From: Sulfurimonas sp.
GTDB taxonomy: Bacteria > Campylobacterota > Campylobacteria > Campylobacterales > Sulfurimonadaceae
Reading direction: 5' to 3'
Length of the DNA stretch: 10,875 nt
Assembly (NCBI GenBank): GCA_027047745.1
Contig: JALTUB010000363.1
Span: 1-10,875 of the forward strand
The notes under the pieces are model-generated. The model saw only the letters and a list, made by a program, of their open reading frames with translations, did not search any database and was not told where the DNA came from. Below, piece by piece: positions 7,501-10,875 of this stretch (positions are counted from its first letter, which is position 1; the number at the start of each line of letters is the position of its first letter). The position numbers and the translations under genes were made by a program.

Positions 7501-8083
7501 TAAGTTCTTAAATACTCAAACAGCAAACTTTACTTATATAGACAATGAAAAAGTAAAAGAGCTTGAAGATATTTTAGTAGATATTGAGTGTTATAAAGAC
7601 AACAAACTAAGTTCTGCTAAAACATTGATGGATGAGCTTACTCAAAAGATTGATGAAGCATTAAAACAAGAGATTGAAACAGTGTCAATCTCTGTAAACA
7701 CTTTAAGAAATAGACTAGAGGCAATGGATGATTTTGCTAAACTCTCTCAAGAGCAAAAAGATAACTTTATTCAGAAGTTTGATAACTTTATAGAGTCTAT
7801 CAAGTCTCAAACTCTAATAGCAGTTATAAGAGATAGTTTCAGACGATTTGAAGATCGTGAATATCAGAACATATTAAGAGAAATTGCTACCATTGTTACA
7901 CCAAAACAAGATGCTCCAGATGATACTCCACCTACAAAAGTAGAGTACATTAAAACAAGAGATATTCAGCTCAATTTTAATAAGCCTTGGTTAGAAGATG
8001 AATCAGATGTTGATACATACATTCAAAAAATGAAAGATGCTTTTCTTGTAGAAATTAGAGATGGTAAAAGGATTCAAATATGA
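4598..8083 (+). CDS. brxC: BREX ATPase BrxC
   Basis: A 1161-residue P-loop ATPase, the usual size for BrxC (PglY relatives). The N terminus has a FKQAVDRPIEGVIKADD segment and then Walker A GFFGSGKS (64-71). Walker B is FFVDE in the context NFFVDEVGQYI (250-260), with a sensor-1-like WIVVTAQEDM (286-295) and an arginine-rich ARFSNRM region afterwards. The C-terminal third is strongly helical and rich in E, K and Q, consistent with coiled coil. BrxC is essential for BREX defence and usually for PglX-dependent methylation. AGAGGA at 4587-4592 is its ribosome binding site, and only 11 bases separate it from brxB. The stop is inside an ATGA overlap with the next ATPase gene. No frameshift or truncation was seen. 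Confidence 0.94.
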   Translation: MNLTTIFKQAVDRPIEGVIKADDDASLGLEVREYVLTNEVEKRLEKFLDAYNNYEGANGVWISGFFGSGKSHLLKMVALLLENRTLDDVSVVDSFLEKAGKNEILKGDIKRAVSTPSQSILFNIDQKADVISKTEIDALLSVFVKVFDEACGYYGKQPYIAQFERELESDGLLDDFKSAFEESTSKDWSWGRMRTKRVSSNVDEAYNKVYSQNVTDILDKYRSDYTLSIEDFAQQVAAYISSKGKDFRLNFFVDEVGQYIADNTKLMTNLQTIAESLATKCRGQSWIVVTAQEDMNSVIGEMDSKTGNDFTKIQARFSNRMKLTSADVAEVIQKRLLLKNDEGIDVLSKVYHEQVNNFKTLFDFTDGSQQYKNYQDRDHFIHSYPFIPYHFVLFQSAIQDLSKHNAFEGEHTAVGERSMLGVFREVAIQISGHQLGQLATFDLMFEGIRTALKSQIQRAITVAEKHVDNKFAVRLLKALFLVKYVKEFKPTIRNLTVLMLEDFNQDQAALRRDLEEALNLLEQQTYIQRNGELYEFLTDEEKDVEEDIKNTEVESSDISEELQKIIFDQIIKNRKIRFSENSQDYAYARKLDDRLHGRDADLSIHVITPLNDNVSNEAMLRMQNMGKDELLIIMPEDDRLTRDILMYKRTEKYIRQNITVTQQETIKRILTDKSYQNRERLVDLQTSIKASLSKAKLYVGENEQEISAEDPQSRIQKAFQVLILRAYPNLVMLRGIDYTEKDVPKCLERSKDGLFSNDDSSLADSESEILAFISSNKRSGVRTTIKSVIERFESKPYGWYFAAIACNIAHLIGRGKIELKDDSNTLEDKALEKALINTSMHPNIVIEPQIDFTPSQVRGLKEIYENFFDAPPRASEAKELALEVSQKFQERLQEIENMAAQKQQFPFLVSLDPLVVLLKEIATKPYTWYLTDLDTHERELYTFKKQLIAPITSFMNNDSIKSIYTDALKFLNTQTANFTYIDNEKVKELEDILVDIECYKDNKLSSAKTLMDELTQKIDEALKQEIETVSISVNTLRNRLEAMDDFAKLSQEQKDNFIQKFDNFIESIKSQTLIAVIRDSFRRFEDREYQNILREIATIVTPKQDAPDDTPPTKVEYIKTRDIQLNFNKPWLEDESDVDTYIQKMKDAFLVEIRDGKRIQI

Positions 8084-9180
8084 GTTTAAAAAGTTTACAT
8101 ATAAAAAATTTCAAAAGTATTGTTGATATCAAAATTGATAAGATTCCTAGTTTTGCTGTATTTGCAGGAGCTAATGGATCTGGAAAAAGTAATCTGTTTG
8201 AGGCTTTGGAATTTATAAGGGATGTTGTTAAAAATGGAGCACTAGAAGCCATTAAAAAACATAATGGTTATGAGAATATACATTCGCATAAACTTAGGGA
8301 TACAAATGCTAAAAAATTTTATGCAAAATTAGCAGTTAAAGTAGGCGAGAATAAATACAGTTACGAACTTGAAATTCGTGATTTAAATAAAAAACCAACT
8401 CTTATAGAAACGGTAATTAAGAATGATGTTGATATTGCCAAAAAGACATCTCATCAAAACTTATTTGTTAATGGTGCAAAAGTTGAAATTGAATATTCCA
8501 ATAATGAGACAATTTTAAAGCTTGTTTCGAAAGAAGCTAAAGAATTATTAACTTTTTTATCTTGCATTGAGAGATACCAAATTGATCCAAATAGAGCAAG
8601 AGAAGCAGATGATTTTTTTGCAAGTGACGTTCTTGATACAAATGCTTCTAATTTAACAACAGTCTTATCAAAACTTGAAAAAGATAGTATTAGTGCAGAT
8701 GAAATCATTGAAATAATGGGAATGATAGTTCCAGGTCTTGAAAAAATAAAAATAGAGAAAGAAAGACTGAGTAACAAAACTATTGTAACTTTTAAAGAAG
8801 AAGCTATAAGTAGGAAGTTTCCAGCTGGATTGGTTTCCGACGGTACAATTTATGCCTTAGCTATGCTTGTAATTATCTACAGTAATAAAAATGGGATTAT
8901 TCTTATTGAAGAGCCTGAACGAGGGTTGAATCCAAAAGCTATTGGTGAGTTAGTTGAGCTTTTTAGAGAACGAAGTAAACTCTTTAATATTTTTGTAAAT
9001 ACTCATAGTGAAAGTATTGTAAGGGTGACAAAGCCTAAGGAATTATTTTTAGTTGACAAAATAGATGGACGAACAAAGATACGAAATGCAAAAAAATCAT
9101 TTCCGAAGTATGACTATACAAAAATGGATATAGATAAAATGTGGATGAGTAATATGTTTGGTGGTGGTCTTCCATGGTAA
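8080..9180 (+). CDS. AAA_21/OLD-like ABC-type ATPase inserted in BREX operon
   Basis: A 366-residue ATPase of the RecF/OLD/SMC-like ABC class. It starts with SLKSLHIKNFKSI, typical of this class. Walker A is GANGSGKS (30-37), the ABC signature is the variant LVSDGT (251-256), Walker B is IILIEE (273-278) continuing into EEPERGLNP (277-285), and the switch histidine is in NTHSE (307-311). All ATPase motifs are intact. It ends in a conserved-looking MWMSNMFGGGLPW and lacks the C-terminal TOPRIM nuclease domain of OLD proteins. AAAGGA at 8067-8072 supports the start, which overlaps the brxC stop. The downstream gene starts inside its last codons. It is not a standard BREX gene; it probably works with the next gene as a two-part sensor/effector (PARIS AriA-like logic). 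A role in BREX itself is also possible. Confidence 0.85.
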   Translation: MSLKSLHIKNFKSIVDIKIDKIPSFAVFAGANGSGKSNLFEALEFIRDVVKNGALEAIKKHNGYENIHSHKLRDTNAKKFYAKLAVKVGENKYSYELEIRDLNKKPTLIETVIKNDVDIAKKTSHQNLFVNGAKVEIEYSNNETILKLVSKEAKELLTFLSCIERYQIDPNRAREADDFFASDVLDTNASNLTTVLSKLEKDSISADEIIEIMGMIVPGLEKIKIEKERLSNKTIVTFKEEAISRKFPAGLVSDGTIYALAMLVIIYSNKNGIILIEEPERGLNPKAIGELVELFRERSKLFNIFVNTHSESIVRVTKPKELFLVDKIDGRTKIRNAKKSFPKYDYTKMDIDKMWMSNMFGGGLPW

Positions 9181-9746
9181 AGGTTGCATTTATAGTTGAA
9201 GGAAAGTGTGAGCAAATTTTTATAGACTTTTTATTTAAGAACAATTGGTTTTCAGATAGAAATATTCAAAAAGTAGGACCAACAATTGATGCTAAGGGTG
9301 GTGGTAATTTATGCCCTCGGAACATGGGTCTTTTTGTTTCTCAAGCAAAAACACATAATCCAGATAAAATATTTATTTTAACTGACCTGGAGTGTGAACC
9401 CTGTGTTGAAAAAACTAAAGAAAGATTAGGAAATTGCAATGAATGTACAATTGTTTTAGCAAAGAAAGCTTTAGAGTCTTGGTTTTTAGCTGATAATGAG
9501 ATAGTGAAGTTTTTAACTAACTCTAATCTTAACTCGTATGAATTTCCAGAAAATACATCAAAGATGCCATACGATGAACTAAAAGAAATCTTATTAAAAC
9601 ATACACAGAGAGGGACAGGCTCAAAAGTAATGTTCGCTAGAAGAGTTTTACAAAATGGCTTTGATATTGAAAGAGCGGCAGCTCATCCAAACTGTTTAAG
9701 TGCTAAGTATTTTATAGATAAAATCACTACTATAGGGGTAGCATAA
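9174..9746 (+). CDS. TOPRIM-like (DUF4276/RloB-like) partner of the ATPase
   Basis: A 190-residue protein. FIVEGKCEQIF (6-16) places two glutamates (E9, E13) as in TOPRIM motif 1, and IFILTDLE (66-73) gives a hydrophobic strand ending in D71-x-E73, comparable to the TOPRIM DxD. Further conserved-looking blocks are IDAKGGGN (38-45), ESWFLADNE (101-109), RGTGSK (146-151) and an AHPNCLSAKYF segment (170-180). Cysteines in ECEPC (73-77) and GNCNEC (86-91) could bind metal, but this is unproven. Small proteins of this kind (DUF4276, RloB, DUF4435) occur next to AAA_21/AAA_15 ATPases. Which family it belongs to cannot be settled by eye. It overlaps the ATPase gene by 7 bases and ends 2 bases before pglX. 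Nuclease or nucleotidyl activity is inferred from the fold only. Confidence 0.72.
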   Translation: MVKVAFIVEGKCEQIFIDFLFKNNWFSDRNIQKVGPTIDAKGGGNLCPRNMGLFVSQAKTHNPDKIFILTDLECEPCVEKTKERLGNCNECTIVLAKKALESWFLADNEIVKFLTNSNLNSYEFPENTSKMPYDELKEILLKHTQRGTGSKVMFARRVLQNGFDIERAAAHPNCLSAKYFIDKITTIGVA

Positions 9747-9748
9747 CA

Positions 9749-10875
9749 ATGGAAACAACAAAACTAAAACGATTTGCACAACATGCGAGAACAACACTTA
9801 TAGATACTGTTAAAACCAAACTAGACTTTGTACTCGCAAATGATAGTTCTGCAAAAAGAGAACATCCCCAAGCTGTTGAAAAATTAGTTGCAGAGATAGC
9901 TAAATCTTCTAAAGAACAAGTAATTGAAAAAGTTGCCTATATTTGGTTTAACCGTTTTATCGCTCTTCGTTTTATGGATGTAAATCGTTACACTAAACTA
10001 AACATAGTATCTCCTGAGCCTGGTCAATTTCAGCCATCTATACTTTCAGATGCGAAGATGGGGCATGTTGATAAAAACTTAGTAAGCGATAGTATTAAAG
10101 AAAAAGTTTTAGCACTTCTTGAAAATAGAACTCCAAGTGATGACCCGCAAGGAGAAGCATATAAGCTATTAGTAGTGGCTACATGTAACTACTATGCTTA
10201 CTCTATGCCTTTTCTTTTTGAAAGAATTGCTGACTATACAGAACTACTTATGCCTGATGATCTTCTCTCTGGTAACTCTATACTCTCTTATGTACGAGAA
10301 GCCATGACTCCTGATGTCTGTAAAGATGTTGAAGTGATTGGCTGGTTGTATCAGTTTTATATCTCTGAGAAGAAAGATGAAGTCTTTGAGGGTATAAAGA
10401 AAAACAAAAAAGTTACTCCCCAAAATATCCCTGCTGCAACACAACTCTTTACTCCTCACTGGATAGTACAGTACATGGTAGAAAACTCTCTAGGACGACT
10501 TTGGCTCTTAAACAACCCTAACTCATCTATAGCCTCTAAGATGGAGTATTACATAAAACCTGAGACTCCTGAAGATGATTACTTGAAAATTACTAAACCT
10601 CAAGAGTTAAAAGTATGTGATCCTGCTTGTGGCAGTGGGCATATACTTGTTTATGCTTTTGATCTGCTTTTTGAGATTTATAAAGATGCAGGTTTTACAG
10701 ATGATGATGAGATAGTTAAAAATATCTTAGAACATAATCTTTACGGGATAGAGATAGATGAGAGAGCAGCAGAACTGGCAGCATTTGCACTAGCTATGAA
10801 AGCAGCAGACAGAAGTACCATCTCTCGAATGTTTTTTGAAGAGACTATAGAGGTAAATATCTGTAGATTAGAAAA
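9749..10875 (+). CDS. pglX: BREX adenine methyltransferase PglX, N-terminal part (3' end outside window)
   Basis: The frame stays open from the ATG at 9749 to the right edge (375 codons plus 2 bases). AGGGG at 9734-9738 lies 10 bases before the ATG. PglX is the N6-adenine methyltransferase that modifies the non-palindromic BREX site using S-adenosylmethionine, and it is also needed for phage exclusion. Visible are the helical N-terminal region with AYIWFNRFIALRFMD (residues about 63-77), the QLFTPHWIVQYMVENSLG segment that precedes the methyltransferase core, and motif I DPACGSGH (291-298), followed by NLYGIEIDERAAELA (motif II region). The catalytic NPPY motif and the target-recognition domain lie beyond the window; full length is normally about 1200 residues. 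No frameshift was seen in the visible part. Confidence 0.93.
   Translation, partial: METTKLKRFAQHARTTLIDTVKTKLDFVLANDSSAKREHPQAVEKLVAEIAKSSKEQVIEKVAYIWFNRFIALRFMDVNRYTKLNIVSPEPGQFQPSILSDAKMGHVDKNLVSDSIKEKVLALLENRTPSDDPQGEAYKLLVVATCNYYAYSMPFLFERIADYTELLMPDDLLSGNSILSYVREAMTPDVCKDVEVIGWLYQFYISEKKDEVFEGIKKNKKVTPQNIPAATQLFTPHWIVQYMVENSLGRLWLLNNPNSSIASKMEYYIKPETPEDDYLKITKPQELKVCDPACGSGHILVYAFDLLFEIYKDAGFTDDDEIVKNILEHNLYGIEIDERAAELAAFALAMKAADRSTISRMFFEETIEVNICRLE

Noticed and set aside
8454..8777. 107-codon open frame on the - strand
   Set aside because: It is antisense to the OLD-like ATPase gene, with low-complexity S/I/F-rich translation; a shadow of the real gene.
8080..9180. ATPase as BrxL or BrxHI
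   Set aside because: BrxL is a Lon-like AAA+ protein and BrxHI a helicase. The LVSDGT signature and EEPE/THSE motifs mark an ABC-type AAA_21 ATPase instead.
1..10875. CRISPR array, tRNA or rRNA genes
   Set aside because: No regularly spaced direct repeats and no tRNA-like or rRNA-like stretches were noticed in the few non-coding gaps, all shorter than 300 bases.

Overview
The window reads as a bacterial defence island with all genes on the + strand. The sequence is AT-rich, with AAA/AGA/TTA-type codons and compact overlapping genes. This style and the flavour of the proteins suggest a Campylobacterota-like host (Sulfurimonas/Arcobacter/Sulfurovum type). That is an inference from style, not a demonstrated identity.

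Left part (1-2360): the 3' end of a hipA-type toxin kinase gene is followed, with a stop/start overlap, by a small Xre-type helix-turn-helix gene. Together they form a HipA/HipB-like toxin-antitoxin pair in the less usual order, toxin first. After a 238-base gap holding a well-formed promoter with a palindrome across its -35 box comes a complete AAA_14/DUF4143-type ATPase gene. Middle (2361-3187): a 5'-truncated transposase remnant of the IS256/Mutator superfamily (Zn-binding CxxH variant) ends in a GC hairpin/T-run that may also be the IS right end. It is followed by an AT-rich regulatory region with a candidate promoter and two related palindromes.

Right part (3188-10875): a tightly coupled operon recognisable as a type I BREX phage-defence locus. 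The order is a 60-residue excisionase/MerR-like HTH protein, brxA (DUF1819), brxB (DUF1788), brxC (large P-loop ATPase), an AAA_21/OLD-like ABC-type ATPase, a small TOPRIM-like protein, and the first 375 codons of pglX (N6-adenine methyltransferase, motif I DPACGSGH), which runs off the end. pglZ and brxL would be expected beyond the window.

How the parts fit: BREX marks host DNA through PglX and blocks phage replication using the Brx proteins. The most notable departure from the canonical brxA-brxB-brxC-pglX order is the two-gene ATPase + TOPRIM module between brxC and pglX. It is joined to brxC by an ATGA overlap, joined internally by a 7-base overlap, and lies 2 bases from pglX. The ATPase looks like an OLD-family ATPase without its own TOPRIM domain, and the next gene could supply that domain in trans. 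This resembles two-gene abortive-infection modules such as PARIS in logic, and it is the best candidate here for a less-described system riding inside BREX.
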